Of a DNA stretch of 64,000 bases, positions 1-14,301 are shown piece by piece. The DNA is taken from the NCBI GenBank assembly GCA_002354655.1, contig DELY01000059.1, positions 73,277 to 137,276 on the forward strand, in the 5' to 3' direction. Origin of the DNA: Pseudomonas sp. UBA2684. GTDB lineage: Bacteria; Pseudomonadota; Gammaproteobacteria; Pseudomonadales; Pseudomonadaceae. The notes beneath the pieces are model-generated. The model was not told the DNA's origin and did no database searches. It worked only from the letters and a program-made list of their open reading frames with translations. Every line of letters begins with the position of its first letter. The first letter of the stretch is position 1. A program made the position numbers and the translations under genes.

Positions 1-91
1 TGATCGGCAAGCCGCAGTTCGCCTCCGAGGCCGAGTTGAAAGCCAACCCGCGCTCGCGTAGCGCGGTGATGCGTGTCGCGGAGAAAGTGCG

Positions 92-95
<4 letters not shown>
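1..95 (+). CDS. rsmH: 16S rRNA m4C1402 methyltransferase, C-terminal end (partial)
   Basis: Only the last 30 or so codons are inside the window, read from base 3 to the TGA at 93-95. The tail ([20 protein letters not shown], then [10 protein letters not shown]) is the conserved C-terminus of RsmH/MraW: the A-x-x-x-E-x-x-x-NPRSRSA motif is typical of the family. RsmH methylates N4 of C1402 in 16S rRNA and is normally the second gene of the dcw cluster, directly before ftsL, as here. Its stop overlaps the ftsL start in an ATGA junction, so the two are probably translationally coupled. The catalytic domain lies outside the window. Confidence 0.9.
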
Positions 96-2144
<2,049 letters not shown>

Positions 2145-2145
<1 letters not shown>

Positions 2146-3608
2146 TGCCCATGCCGCTTAATCAATTATTGCCCGAAGCCGCCAGCGCGACGCTGATCCG
2201 TGAACTGACCCTGGACAGCCGTAAGGTGCGGCCGGGCGACCTGTTTCTGGCGGTGCCTGGGACCCAGCAGGATGGTCGTTTGCACATCGCCGATGCGATT
2301 GCGCGTGGCGCCGCCGCAGTGGCCTATGAGGCCGACGGCGCGCTGGCCATGACTGCCAGCAGCGCCGAGTTGGTGGCGATCAAAGGGTTGGCCGGACAGC
2401 TGTCGGCTATCGCCGGGCGTTTCTATGGCGAACCGAGCCGCGGCTTGCATCTGGTCGGCATCACCGGCACCAACGGCAAGACCAGCGTCAGCCAGTTGCT
2501 GGCCCAGGCGCTGGATCTGCTCGGCGAGCGCTGTGGCATCGTCGGCACCCTGGGCAACGGCTTTTACAACGCCCTGGCGCTGGGGCGCCACACCACGCCG
2601 GACCCGATCGGCGTGCAGGCCACCCTGGCCGATTTGAAGAATGCCGGTGCGCGCGCCGTGGCCATGGAGGTCTCCTCCCATGGCTTGCATCAAGGCCGTG
2701 TGGCAGCGCTGGCATTCGACGTGGCGGTGTTTACCAACCTGTCGCGCGATCACCTCGATTACCACGGTTCGATGGAGGCCTACAGCGCCGCCAAGGCCGC
2801 TCTGTTTGCCTGGGCGGGCCTGCGCTGCCGGGTGCTCAATCTGGACGATGCGTTCGGTCGGCAGCTGGCGCTGGCGGAGCAGGAGTCGCGCCTGATCAGC
2901 TACAGCCTGGAAGATGCCAGTGCCTACCTGTATTGCCGCGATGCGCAGTTCGACGAGAACGGCGTGCGCGCCAAGCTGGTTACCCCACGTGGCGAGGGCA
3001 GCCTGCGCAGTTCGCTGCTCGGCCGCTTCAACCTGAGCAACCTGCTGGCGGTGGTCGGTGCGCTGCTGGGCATGGATTACCCGCTCGACGAAATTCTCAA
3101 GGTGTTGCCGCAGTTGCAGGGGCCGATCGGCCGCATGCAGCGTCTGGGTGGGGTGCGTCAGCCACTGGTGGTGGTCGACTACGCGCACACGCCGGATGCC
3201 CTGGAAAAAGTCCTCGAAGCCTTGCGCCCGCATGTCAAAGGCCGCCTGCTGTGCCTGTTCGGCTGCGGCGGTGATCGTGACAGTGGTAAGCGTCCGCTGA
3301 TGGCGGCCGTGGTCGAGCGCCTGGCCGATGGCGTGCTGGTGACCGACGACAACCCGCGTACGGAAACCCCTGAGCAGATCTTCCGCGACATCCGCGCCGG
3401 CTTTGCCGCGCCAGAGTCCGTGCAGTTCGTGCATGGCCGCGGCCAGGCGATTGCTCAGCTGATTGCCAGCGCGTCTGCCGATGATGTGCTGGTGCTGGCC
3501 GGTAAAGGTCACGAGGATTATCAGGAGATCAACGGCGAGCGTCAGCCGTTCTCCGACCTCGAAGAAGCCAGTCAGGCGCTGCTTGCATGGGGGGTGGCAC
3601 ATGCTTAA
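2145..3608 (+). CDS. murE: UDP-MurNAc-L-Ala-D-Glu:meso-DAP ligase MurE
   Basis: Cytoplasmic Mur ligase, 487 residues, adding the third amino acid to the peptidoglycan stem peptide. An N-terminal UDP-binding domain starts with ELTLDSRKVRPGDLFLAVPG. The ATP-binding P-loop is GITGTNGKTS (about 104-113). The C-terminal domain has the DDNPRTE motif, whose Asp-Asn-Pro-Arg is the signature of ligases that use meso-diaminopimelate rather than lysine. This predicts a DAP-type wall, as expected for Pseudomonas. The start ATG overlaps the ftsI TGA, and the end overlaps murF by 8 bases. Confidence 0.97.
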
Positions 3609-4980
3609 GGCGCTGCGTTTGAGCGAAGTGGCCGTGGCACTGAATGGTCGGTTGCTGGGCGAAGATCGCCTATTCGATGCGGTTGGCACCGACAGCCGGG
3701 CGATTCAGCCGGGGCAGTTGTTCATTGCCCTGAGCGGCCCGCGTTTCGATGGCCACGATTACCTGGCGGATGTCGCCAGCAAGGGCGCCGTCGCGGCCCT
3801 GGTCGAGCGGGAAGTGGCCAATGCGCCGCTGCCGCAACTGCTGGTGGGTGATACCCGTCAGGCGCTGGGGCAGCTTGGCGCCTTGAATCGTCAAGCCTAC
3901 GGCGGCCCGTTGGCGGCCGTTACCGGCTCCAGCGGCAAGACCACGGTCAAGGAGATGCTCGCCAGCATCCTGCGCACGGCATTCGTCGAGCAAGGCAATG
4001 CGGTGTTGGCCACCCGTGGCAACCTGAACAACGATCTGGGTGCACCGCTGACCCTGCTCGAGCTGGCCCCGCAGCATAAAGGTGCGGTGATCGAGTTGGG
4101 CGCCTCGCGCGTCGGAGAAATCGCTTACACCGTTGGCTTGACCCAGCCGCATGTGGCCATCATTACCAATGCCGGCACCGCGCATGTCGGCGAGTTCGGC
4201 GGCCCGGACAAGATCGTCCTGGCCAAAGGCGAAATTCTCGAAGGGCTCGGTGCCAACGGCGTGGCCGTGCTCAACCTCGACGACGCGGCGTTCGCCACCT
4301 GGCGCCAGCGCGCGGCGGGCAAGCGCGTGCTGAGCTTTGCCCTGCACAACCCGGCGGCGGACTTCCATGCCAGTGACCTGGCTCGCGACGCCCGCGGCTG
4401 CTCGGCCTTTACCCTGCATTGCGCCGGCGGCCAGGCCCGCATCCAGCTCAACCTGCTTGGTGAGCACAACGTGGCCAATGCCTTGGCCGCCGCCGCCGCC
4501 GCGCATGCCTTGAGCGTACCGCTGGTCGATATCAAAACCGGCCTGGAAAACCTGCAACCGGTCAAAGGCCGCGCCGTAGCGCAGTTGGCGACGAATGGTG
4601 TGCGGGTAATCGATGACAGCTACAACGCCAACCCCGCGTCGATCTGCGCGGCCATTGATATACTCGCAGGCTTCTCCGGGCGCACCGTTCTGGTGCTCGG
4701 GGACATGGGCGAGTTGGGTGCCTGGGCCGAGCAGGGTCACCGCGATGTGGGTAGCTATGCCGTCGGCAAGGTTGCCGCACTGTATGCAGTCGGTCCGCTG
4801 ATGGCTCATGCGGTCAACGCGTTTGGCGCACATGGCCGGCATTTCGCCGATCAAGCCAGCCTGATCGAAGCGCTACGCGTCGAGCAGGGCGACACCACCA
4901 TTCTAATTAAAGGTTCACGCAGCGCCGCGATGGAAAAAATCGTGGCGGCGCTGTGTGGCACATTCGGGGAGAGTCACTAA
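3601..4980 (+). CDS. murF: UDP-MurNAc-tripeptide:D-Ala-D-Ala ligase MurF
   Basis: Final cytoplasmic Mur ligase, 459 residues from ATG 3601. It attaches the D-Ala-D-Ala made by Ddl. Motifs: VGTDSRAIQPGQLFIAL in the N-terminal domain, P-loop AVTGSSGKTTVKEM, the acceptor region NLNNDLGAPLTLLEL, and DSYNANPASI in the C-terminal part. The reading frame stays open further upstream within murE, but ATG 3601 gives the conserved N-terminus (MLKALRLSEVAVALNGRL) and overlaps the murE end by 8 bases, typical of this cluster. mraY starts on the next base after its stop. Confidence 0.97.
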   Translation: MLKALRLSEVAVALNGRLLGEDRLFDAVGTDSRAIQPGQLFIALSGPRFDGHDYLADVASKGAVAALVEREVANAPLPQLLVGDTRQALGQLGALNRQAYGGPLAAVTGSSGKTTVKEMLASILRTAFVEQGNAVLATRGNLNNDLGAPLTLLELAPQHKGAVIELGASRVGEIAYTVGLTQPHVAIITNAGTAHVGEFGGPDKIVLAKGEILEGLGANGVAVLNLDDAAFATWRQRAAGKRVLSFALHNPAADFHASDLARDARGCSAFTLHCAGGQARIQLNLLGEHNVANALAAAAAAHALSVPLVDIKTGLENLQPVKGRAVAQLATNGVRVIDDSYNANPASICAAIDILAGFSGRTVLVLGDMGELGAWAEQGHRDVGSYAVGKVAALYAVGPLMAHAVNAFGAHGRHFADQASLIEALRVEQGDTTILIKGSRSAAMEKIVAALCGTFGESH

Positions 4981-6063
4981 ATGCTGCTGCTGCTGGCCGA
5001 GTACCTGCAACAGTTCCACAAAGGCTTCGCGGTCTTTCAGTACCTGACCCTGCGCGGGATTCTCGGTGTGCTGACCGCCCTGGCGTTATCGCTGTGGCTG
5101 GGACCCTGGATGATCCGCACTTTGCAGATCCGCCAGATTGGCCAATCGGTACGCAACGACGGCCCGCAGTCGCACCTCTCGAAGAAAGGCACGCCAACCA
5201 TGGGTGGCGCGCTGATTCTGTCCGCCATCGCGATCAGCACCTTGCTCTGGGCCGACCTGTCCAACCGCTATGTCTGGGTGGTGTTGGCCGTCACCCTGCT
5301 GTTCGGCGCCATCGGCTGGGTCGACGATTACCGCAAGGTGATCGAGAAGAATTCGCGCGGCCTGCCGAGCCGCTGGAAGTATTTCTGGCAGTCGGTGTTC
5401 GGCCTGGGTGCCGCGCTGTTCCTTTATATGACGGCGCAGAGCCCGGTGGAGACCACCCTGATTCTGCCGCTGCTCAAGGACTTCAGCCTTGAGCTGGGCT
5501 TGGGCTTCGTGGTGCTGAGCTACTTCGTCATCGTCGGTTCGAGCAACGCGGTCAACCTCACCGATGGCCTCGACGGCCTGGCGATTCTGCCCACCGTCAT
5601 GGTCGGCGGCGCGCTGGGGATCTTCTGCTACCTGTCGGGCAACATCAAATTCGCCGAATATCTGTTTATTCCCTACGTGCCGGGCGCCGGTGAGCTGATC
5701 GTGTTCTGCGCCGCCCTGGTTGGCGCGGGCCTGGGTTTCCTCTGGTTCAACACCTACCCGGCGCAAGTCTTTATGGGTGACGTCGGCGCGCTGGCCCTGG
5801 GCGCGGCCCTGGGCACCATCGCGGTGATCGTGCGTCAGGAAGTGGTGCTGTTCATCATGGGCGGCATCTTCGTGATGGAAACCCTGTCGGTGATCATCCA
5901 GGTCGCGTCCTTCAAACTGACCGGCAAGCGCGTGTTCCGCATGGCGCCGATCCACCACCACTTTGAATTGAAAGGCTGGCCCGAGCCGCGGGTGATCGTG
6001 CGCTTCTGGATCATCACCGTGATTCTGGTGCTGATCGGCCTTGCCACTCTGAAGCTGCGTTGA
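4981..6063 (+). CDS. mraY: phospho-MurNAc-pentapeptide transferase MraY
   Basis: Integral membrane enzyme of 360 residues with about ten hydrophobic helices. It transfers phospho-MurNAc-pentapeptide to undecaprenyl phosphate, giving lipid I. Conserved cytoplasmic motifs are present: KKGTPTMGG, the acidic pair in [34 protein letters not shown] and the histidine loop [12 protein letters not shown]. The start ATG is immediately next to the murF TAA, with no intergenic base, so coupling is likely. MurG acts next on its product. Confidence 0.98.
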   Translation: MLLLLAEYLQQFHKGFAVFQYLTLRGILGVLTALALSLWLGPWMIRTLQIRQIGQSVRNDGPQSHLSKKGTPTMGGALILSAIAISTLLWADLSNRYVWVVLAVTLLFGAIGWVDDYRKVIEKNSRGLPSRWKYFWQSVFGLGAALFLYMTAQSPVETTLILPLLKDFSLELGLGFVVLSYFVIVGSSNAVNLTDGLDGLAILPTVMVGGALGIFCYLSGNIKFAEYLFIPYVPGAGELIVFCAALVGAGLGFLWFNTYPAQVFMGDVGALALGAALGTIAVIVRQEVVLFIMGGIFVMETLSVIIQVASFKLTGKRVFRMAPIHHHFELKGWPEPRVIVRFWIITVILVLIGLATLKLR

Positions 6064-6070
6064 GGAACCC

Positions 6071-7417
6071 ATGACCCTGATTGCTTCTGACCACTTCCGC
6101 ATCGTTGTCGGCCTCGGCAAGAGCGGCATGTCCCTGGTGCGCTTCCTCGCACGCCAGGGCCTGCCCTTTGCCGTGGTCGACACCCGTGCCAACCCGCCGG
6201 AGCTCGCCACCTTGCGTGAGCAGTTCCCGCAGGTGGAAGTGCGTTGTGGCGAACTGGATGTGGACTTCCTCTGCCGCGCCAGCGAGCTGCTGGTCAGCCC
6301 GGGCCTGGCCATCGCCACCCCGGCCCTGCAAGCCGCCGCTGCGCGCGGGGTCAAGCTGTCCGGCGATATTGAGCTGTTCGCCCGTTATGCCAAGGCGCCG
6401 ATCGTGGCCATTACCGGCTCCAACGCCAAAAGCACTGTGACCACTCTGGTCGGTGAAATGGCGGCAGCGGCCGGCAAGAAGGTCGCGGTCGGCGGCAACC
6501 TCGGCACCCCGGCGCTGGATCTGCTGAATGACGAGATCGAGCTGTACGTCATGGAGCTGTCGAGCTTCCAGCTGGAAACCACCGATCAGCTGAATGCTGA
6601 AGTGGCGACCTGCCTGAACATCAGCGAAGACCATATGGATCGCTACGCCGATCTGCCGGCTTATCACCTGGCCAAACACCGCATCTTCCGCGGCGCGCGC
6701 CAGGTGGTGGTAAACCGCGACGACGCGCTGTCGCGGCCGCTGGTGGCCGATCAGCTGCCCTGCTGGTATTTCGGTCTGGGCAAGCCGGACTTCAAACGCT
6801 TCGGCTTGCTTGAAGACGATGGCGAGAAGTGCCTGGCGTACCAGTTCGATGCACTGCTGCCGGTGCGTGAGCTGAAAATTCGTGGCGCGCATAACCAGTC
6901 CAACGCCCTGGCGGCGCTGGCCCTGGGCCATGCCGTGGGCCTGCCGATGGATGCCATGCTGGCCACCCTGCGCCAGTTCGTGGGCCTGCCGCACCGCTGC
7001 CAGTGGGTTGGCGAACGCAATGCCGTGAGCTACTACGACGACTCCAAGGCCACTAACGTCGGTGCCGCGCTGGCCGCCATCGAAGGCCTGGGCGCGGATG
7101 TCAGCGGCAAGCTGGTGCTGATCGCCGGTGGTGATGGCAAGGGCGCGGACTTCTCGGCGCTGAAAACGCCGGTCGGCACGTTCTGCCGTGCTGTAGTGCT
7201 GCTCGGTCGAGATGCCGAATTGCTGGCTGCCGCGCTGGGCGACGCCGCGCCGCTGATCCGGGTCAAGACCCTGGAGGAAGCCGTGCAGCGCGCTGCCGAG
7301 TTGGCCGAAGCGGGCGATGCCGTGCTGCTGTCGCCGGCCTGCGCCAGCCTGGACATGTTCAAAAACTTCGAAGAACGCGGACGCCGGTTCGCCCATGCCG
7401 TGGAGGCGCTCGTCTGA
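6071..7417 (+). CDS. murD: UDP-MurNAc-L-Ala:D-Glu ligase MurD
   Basis: Cytoplasmic Mur ligase of 448 residues that adds D-glutamate. The N-terminal Rossmann-like domain begins IVVGLGKSGMSLVRFL. The central ATPase domain has P-loop AITGSNAKSTVTT and the segment VMELSSFQLE. The C-terminal domain includes SYYDDSKATN and LIAGGDGKGADF. The P-loop has Ala where the general Mur consensus has Gly (G-x-N-G-K-S/T). I believe this is normal in Pseudomonas MurD, but I am not certain. There are 7 bases between the mraY stop and this ATG, with GAGG as the likely ribosome site. The end overlaps ftsW by one base. Confidence 0.97.
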   Translation: MTLIASDHFRIVVGLGKSGMSLVRFLARQGLPFAVVDTRANPPELATLREQFPQVEVRCGELDVDFLCRASELLVSPGLAIATPALQAAAARGVKLSGDIELFARYAKAPIVAITGSNAKSTVTTLVGEMAAAAGKKVAVGGNLGTPALDLLNDEIELYVMELSSFQLETTDQLNAEVATCLNISEDHMDRYADLPAYHLAKHRIFRGARQVVVNRDDALSRPLVADQLPCWYFGLGKPDFKRFGLLEDDGEKCLAYQFDALLPVRELKIRGAHNQSNALAALALGHAVGLPMDAMLATLRQFVGLPHRCQWVGERNAVSYYDDSKATNVGAALAAIEGLGADVSGKLVLIAGGDGKGADFSALKTPVGTFCRAVVLLGRDAELLAAALGDAAPLIRVKTLEEAVQRAAELAEAGDAVLLSPACASLDMFKNFEERGRRFAHAVEALV

Positions 7418-8673
7418 TGTTCGCCTTCCTGCGGCCTTATCCATCGCCCTTGTTTAGCCGTCGTGGCCTGGACATGGATTTCCCGCTGCTCGCCGGTTGC
7501 CTGGCGCTGCTCGGCCTGGGCCTGGTGATGATCGCTTCGGCCTCCACCGAAGTGGCCGCGGTCAACGCCGGCAGCCCGTTGTACTACATGATCCGCCACC
7601 TGATTTACCTGCTGATCGGCCTCGCCGCCGCCGGTGTGGTGCTGTTGATTCCACTGGCCACCTGGCAGCGTTTCGGTGCCGTGCTGCTGTTGGCCGCCTT
7701 CGCGCTGCTGATCATGGTGCTGGTGCCGGGGATCGGCCGCGAAGTGAACGGCTCGATGCGCTGGATCGGTTTTGGGGTGTTCAACGTACAGCCGTCGGAA
7801 ATCGCCAAGGTGTTCGTGGTGGTCTACCTGGCGGGTTATCTGGTGCGGCGCCAGGCGGAAGTGCGCGAGAGCTGGTCCGGTTTCTTCAAGCCGTTCGTGG
7901 TGCTGCTGCCGATGGCGGGTCTGTTGCTGCTGGAGCCGGACTTCGGTGCCACCGTGGTAATGATGGGCGCGGCGGCGGCCATGTTGTTCCTCGGCGGCGT
8001 TGGCCTGTTCCGCTTCGGGCTGATGGTCGCCCTGGCCGTCGGCGCGGTGTTCGTGCTGGTGCAGACCCAGGAATACCGCCTGCAACGCTTGATCACCTTT
8101 ACCGATCCGTGGGCCGATCAGTTCGGTTCCGGCTATCAGCTGACCCAGGCGCTGATCGCCTTTGGCCGCGGCGAATGGTTTGGCGTCGGCCTGGGCAACA
8201 GCATCCAGAAGCAGTTCTACCTACCGGAAGCGCACACCGACTTCGTCTTCGCCGTGCTCGCCGAAGAGCTGGGCATGATCGGCGCGTTGATCACGGTCGG
8301 CCTGTTCGTCTTCGTCAGCGTGCGTGCGCTGTACATCGGCCTGTGGGCGGAGAAGGCCAAACAATTCTTCGCCGCTTACGTGGCTTACGGCCTGGCCTTC
8401 CTGTGGATCGGCCAGTTCCTGATCAATATCGGCGTGAACGTCGGCCTGCTGCCGACCAAGGGCCTGACCCTGCCGTTCCTCAGCTACGGCGGCAGCTCGC
8501 TGGTGATCTGCTGCGTCAGCCTGGCGCTGCTGCTGCGCATCGAATGGGAGCGGCGCAATCAGCTGGGTAGCGAAGACGTCGATTTCGACGAGTCGGACTT
8601 TACTGAGGCGGGCTCCCCCGAGGCGGGCTCTCCCGTTGCGCGCGCTCCTGTGGAGGTGACGCATGCCCGGTAA
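7417..8673 (+). CDS. ftsW: septal peptidoglycan glycosyltransferase FtsW
   Basis: SEDS-family polytopic membrane protein of 418 residues. It polymerises lipid II at the septum together with FtsI. Conserved SEDS segments are visible: GREVNGSMRWIGFGVFNVQPSE, LLLEPDFGATVV, TDPWADQFGSGYQLTQALIA, LPEAHTDFVFAVLAEELGM, and the C-terminal GLTLPFLSYGGSSLV. The acidic cytoplasmic tail after the last helix ends in EAGSPEAGSPVARAP, coded by a 15-base tandem duplication. It starts inside the murD stop and overlaps murG by 11 bases. Confidence 0.97.
   Translation: MFAFLRPYPSPLFSRRGLDMDFPLLAGCLALLGLGLVMIASASTEVAAVNAGSPLYYMIRHLIYLLIGLAAAGVVLLIPLATWQRFGAVLLLAAFALLIMVLVPGIGREVNGSMRWIGFGVFNVQPSEIAKVFVVVYLAGYLVRRQAEVRESWSGFFKPFVVLLPMAGLLLLEPDFGATVVMMGAAAAMLFLGGVGLFRFGLMVALAVGAVFVLVQTQEYRLQRLITFTDPWADQFGSGYQLTQALIAFGRGEWFGVGLGNSIQKQFYLPEAHTDFVFAVLAEELGMIGALITVGLFVFVSVRALYIGLWAEKAKQFFAAYVAYGLAFLWIGQFLINIGVNVGLLPTKGLTLPFLSYGGSSLVICCVSLALLLRIEWERRNQLGSEDVDFDESDFTEAGSPEAGSPVARAPVEVTHAR
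8605..8634 (+). repeat. 15-base tandem repeat in the ftsW tail
   Basis: GAGGCGGGCTCCCCC (8605-8619) is followed directly by GAGGCGGGCTCTCCC (8620-8634), with one mismatch. The unit encodes EAGSP twice in the cytoplasmic C-terminal tail of FtsW. This is the second in-frame 15-base duplication in a division gene of this cluster; the other is in ftsL. Both are in tails facing the cytoplasm. Confidence 0.85.
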
Positions 8674-9725
8674 TGTCTTGATCATGGCGGGCGGCACCGG
8701 CGGCCATGTGTTCCCGGCGTTGGCCTGTGCCCGTGAGTTCCAGGCGCGTGGTTACCAGGTGCACTGGCTGGGTACGCCGCGTGGTATCGAGAACGAGCTG
8801 GTGCCGGCAGCTGGTTTGCCGTTGCACCTGATCAATGTCAGCGGGCTGCGCGGCAAGGGCAAGTTGTCCTTGCTCAAAGCGCCGTTCCAGTTGATCAAGG
8901 CGTTGCTGCAAGCGCGCAACGTGATGCGTCGGCTTGAGCCGGTGTGCGTGCTCGGCATGGGCGGTTATGTCACCGGCCCCGGTGGCCTGGCGGCCAAGCT
9001 GGCCGGTGCGCCGTTGATCATCCACGAACAGAACGCCGTGGCCGGCACCGCCAACCGCAGCCTGGTGCCGTTCGCCAGCCGCGTGTGCGAGGCGTTCCCG
9101 AATACCTTCGGCGCGTCGGCCAAGCGCCGTACCACCGGTAACCCGGTGCGCGAAGAGCTGTTCCTGGAAACCCCGCGTGATGCGCTGCGTAACCGTCAGC
9201 CGCGCCTGTTGATTCTCGGCGGCAGCCTGGGCGCCGAGCCGCTGAACAAATTGCTCCCCGCCGCGCTGGCATTGGTGGCGGCCGAGCTGCGCCCCGAGGT
9301 CTTTCATCAGGCCGGCAAGCAACATGATGGGGTGACCGCTGAACGCTATCGCGCCGCCGGCGTCGAAGCGCAGGTCGCGCCGTTTATCCAGGACATGGCC
9401 CGGGCCTATGCCTGGGCCGATCTGGTGGTGTGCCGTGCCGGTGCGCTGACCATCAGCGAACTGGCCGCCGCCGGGCTGCCGTCGTTTCTGGTGCCGCTAC
9501 CGCACGCGATCGACGACCACCAGACGCGCAATGCCGACTATCTCGCGAAGGAGGGCGCTGCCGTCCTTCTGCCGCAACGTTCCACTGACGCCGCCACGCT
9601 GGCCGCGCAGCTGACCGAGGTTTTGATGCACCCCGACCGATTGAACAACATGGCGAGCACTGCGCGTCGCCTGGCCAAGCCCGATGCAACCCGCACGGTT
9701 GTCGAGATTTGCCTGGAGGTGGCCC

Positions 9726-9733
<8 letters not shown>
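8663..9733 (+). CDS. murG: UDP-GlcNAc:lipid I N-acetylglucosaminyltransferase MurG
   Basis: Peripheral membrane GT28 glycosyltransferase of 356 residues that turns lipid I into lipid II. The N-terminal glycine loop is [14 protein letters not shown], and the second G-loop is [12 protein letters not shown]. The C-terminal UDP-GlcNAc site contains [12 protein letters not shown] and [18 protein letters not shown]. The ATG lies 11 bases inside the end of ftsW. The stop is 8 bases inside murC. Length and motifs are normal. Confidence 0.97.
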
Positions 9734-12130
<2,397 letters not shown>

Positions 12131-12133
12131 GCC

Positions 12134-12991
12134 ATGGGCGCCATCCTTCGTCATCAGCCAGGTTCAGCGCGCACTCCGGTGCGTGGCAAACCTGTGCCGC
12201 GCGGTGCAAGCCGCCTGGTGGCCAAGGAACCGCTTAGCGTGCGCCTGCCGAAGCCGAATTTCGGCGTGCTCAAGCGCCTGACCTGGCCGCTGTTGCTGAT
12301 CGTATTGGGCTTCGGCGCGTACGAGCTGGCGCAGCGCCTGCTGCCCTATGCGGATCGGCCAATTGCCAGGATCAGTGTCGAAGGCGATCTGAGCTACATC
12401 AGCCAGCAAGCGGTGCAGCAGCGCATTGCGCCGTTCGTCAGTGCGAGCTTCTTCAGCGTCGACCTGCTCGGCATGCGTCGCGAACTGGAGCAGATGCCCT
12501 GGATTGCCAGCGCCGAAGTCCGTCGCGTATGGCCGGATCAGGTGCTGGTGCGCCTGGAAGAACAATTGCCGATTGCCCGTTGGGGTGATGAGGCGCTGCT
12601 GAACAACCAGGGTCAGGCATTCGCCCCCGACCAACTGGTGCATTACCAGCACCTGCCGCAGCTGTATGGCCCCAAGCGCGCGCAGCAGGAGGTGATGCAG
12701 CAATACCAGGTGCTCAGCCAGATGCTCCGGCCCATGGGTTTTTCCGTCGCACGCCTGGAGTTGCGCGAGCGCGGCAGTTGGTTCCTCTCCACGGCTCAAG
12801 GCATCGAGTTGCTGTTGGGACGCGACCATCTGGTGGAAAAAATGCGCCGCTTCACCGCCATTTACGGCAAGGCGCTGAAAGAGCAGCAAACGAATATCGC
12901 GCGGATCGATCTGCGTTACGCCAACGGCCTGGCCGTGGCGTGGCGTGAGCCGGTCGCGCCCACGGCGGCTGATACCGCTGTCGTGCAGTGA
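12134..12991 (+). CDS. ftsQ: cell division protein FtsQ
   Basis: Bitopic division protein of 285 residues that scaffolds FtsL/FtsB in the divisome. A basic cytoplasmic N-terminus of about 50 residues precedes one membrane helix (about 51-69, [19 protein letters not shown]). A periplasmic POTRA domain follows (about 75-145, [20 protein letters not shown]), then the beta domain ([32 protein letters not shown]). It begins 3 bases after the ddl stop. The position between ddl and ftsA is the standard one. Confidence 0.95.
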   Translation: MGAILRHQPGSARTPVRGKPVPRGASRLVAKEPLSVRLPKPNFGVLKRLTWPLLLIVLGFGAYELAQRLLPYADRPIARISVEGDLSYISQQAVQQRIAPFVSASFFSVDLLGMRRELEQMPWIASAEVRRVWPDQVLVRLEEQLPIARWGDEALLNNQGQAFAPDQLVHYQHLPQLYGPKRAQQEVMQQYQVLSQMLRPMGFSVARLELRERGSWFLSTAQGIELLLGRDHLVEKMRRFTAIYGKALKEQQTNIARIDLRYANGLAVAWREPVAPTAADTAVVQ

Positions 12992-13011
12992 ATCAGGAGA
13001 AGGCAAGACCC

Positions 13012-14259
13012 ATGGCAAACGTGCAGAGCGGCAAGATGATTGTTGGCCTCGATATCGGCACCTCCAAGGTGGTGGCGCTGGTGGGCGAAGTGACGGCCGA
13101 TGGCCAGCTGGAAATCGTCGGCATTGGCACCCATCCCTCGCGCGGCCTGAAGAAGGGCGTGGTGGTGAATATCGAGTCCACCGTGCAGTCGATTCAGCGC
13201 GCGGTGGAAGAAGCCCAACTGATGGCCGGTTGCCGCATCCACTCGGCTTTCGTCGGCGTGGCCGGCAACCACATTCGCAGCCTCAACAGCCACGGCATCG
13301 TCGCGATCCGCGACCGTGAAGTCAGCCCGGCCGACCTCGAGCGTGTGCTCGACGCGGCCCAGGCGGTGGCGATTCCGGCGGACCAGCGGGTGCTGCATAC
13401 CCTGCCGCAGGATTACGTGATCGATAACCAGGAGGGCGTGCGCGAGCCGCTGGGCATGTCCGGTGTGCGCCTGGAAGCCAAGGTGCACGTGGTCACCTGC
13501 GCGGTGAACGCGGCGCAGAATGTCGAGAAGTGCGTGCGCCGCTGCGGCCTGGAAGTCGACGACATCATCCTCGAGCAGTTGGCCTCGGCCTATGCGGTAT
13601 TGACCGACGACGAGAAAGAGCTGGGCGTGTGTCTGGTCGATATCGGCGGCGGCACCACCGACATCTGCATCTTCACCGAAGGCGCGATCCGCCACACCGC
13701 GGTGATCCCGATTGCCGGCGACCAGGTCACCAACGACATCGCCATGGCCCTGCGCACGCCGACCCAGTACGCCGAAGAAATCAAAATCCGTTACGCCTGC
13801 GCCCTGGCCAAGCTGGCCGGTGCCGGCGAAACCATCAAGGTGCCGAGCGTTGGCGACCGGCCGCCGCGCGACCTGTCACGCCAGTCGCTGGCCGAAGTGG
13901 TGGAGCCGCGTTACGACGAACTGTTCACCCTGATCCAGGCCGAGCTGCGTCGTAGCGGCTACGAAGACCTGATTCCCGCCGGCATCGTCCTCACCGGCGG
14001 CACGGCGAAAATGGAAGGCGCGGTCGAGCTGGCCGAAGAGATTTTCCATATGCCGGTGCGCCTGGGCGTGCCGCATGGCGTCAAGGGCCTGGCCGACGTG
14101 GTACGCAACCCGATCTATTCGACGGGGGTCGGGCTGTTGCTGTACGGGCTGCAAAAACAGGCCGATGGCATCTCCATGTCCGCCATCGGCAGCTACAACG
14201 ATGAACCCAAAACACCGGTGATCGAGCGCATCAAGCGCTGGGTACAAGGCAATTTCTGA
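13012..14259 (+). CDS. ftsA: cell division protein FtsA
   Basis: Actin-like ATPase of 415 residues that tethers FtsZ to the membrane. ATG 13012 gives the conserved start MANVQSGKMIVGLDIGTSK, with AGGAG at about 12994-12998. Phosphate-binding loops GLDIGTSKVVALVGE and VDIGGGTTDICIF and the adenosine motif ILTGGTAKMEGA are present. The 1C (SHS2) domain carries RGLKKGVVVNIE. The last residues (ERIKRWVQGNF) form the amphipathic helix that binds the membrane. ftsZ follows after 42 bases. Confidence 0.97.
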   Translation: MANVQSGKMIVGLDIGTSKVVALVGEVTADGQLEIVGIGTHPSRGLKKGVVVNIESTVQSIQRAVEEAQLMAGCRIHSAFVGVAGNHIRSLNSHGIVAIRDREVSPADLERVLDAAQAVAIPADQRVLHTLPQDYVIDNQEGVREPLGMSGVRLEAKVHVVTCAVNAAQNVEKCVRRCGLEVDDIILEQLASAYAVLTDDEKELGVCLVDIGGGTTDICIFTEGAIRHTAVIPIAGDQVTNDIAMALRTPTQYAEEIKIRYACALAKLAGAGETIKVPSVGDRPPRDLSRQSLAEVVEPRYDELFTLIQAELRRSGYEDLIPAGIVLTGGTAKMEGAVELAEEIFHMPVRLGVPHGVKGLADVVRNPIYSTGVGLLLYGLQKQADGISMSAIGSYNDEPKTPVIERIKRWVQGNF

Positions 14260-14301
14260 AGTGCAGTAGGCGTTACAACTAGAAAGTAAAGGAGAGGGAA
14301 A

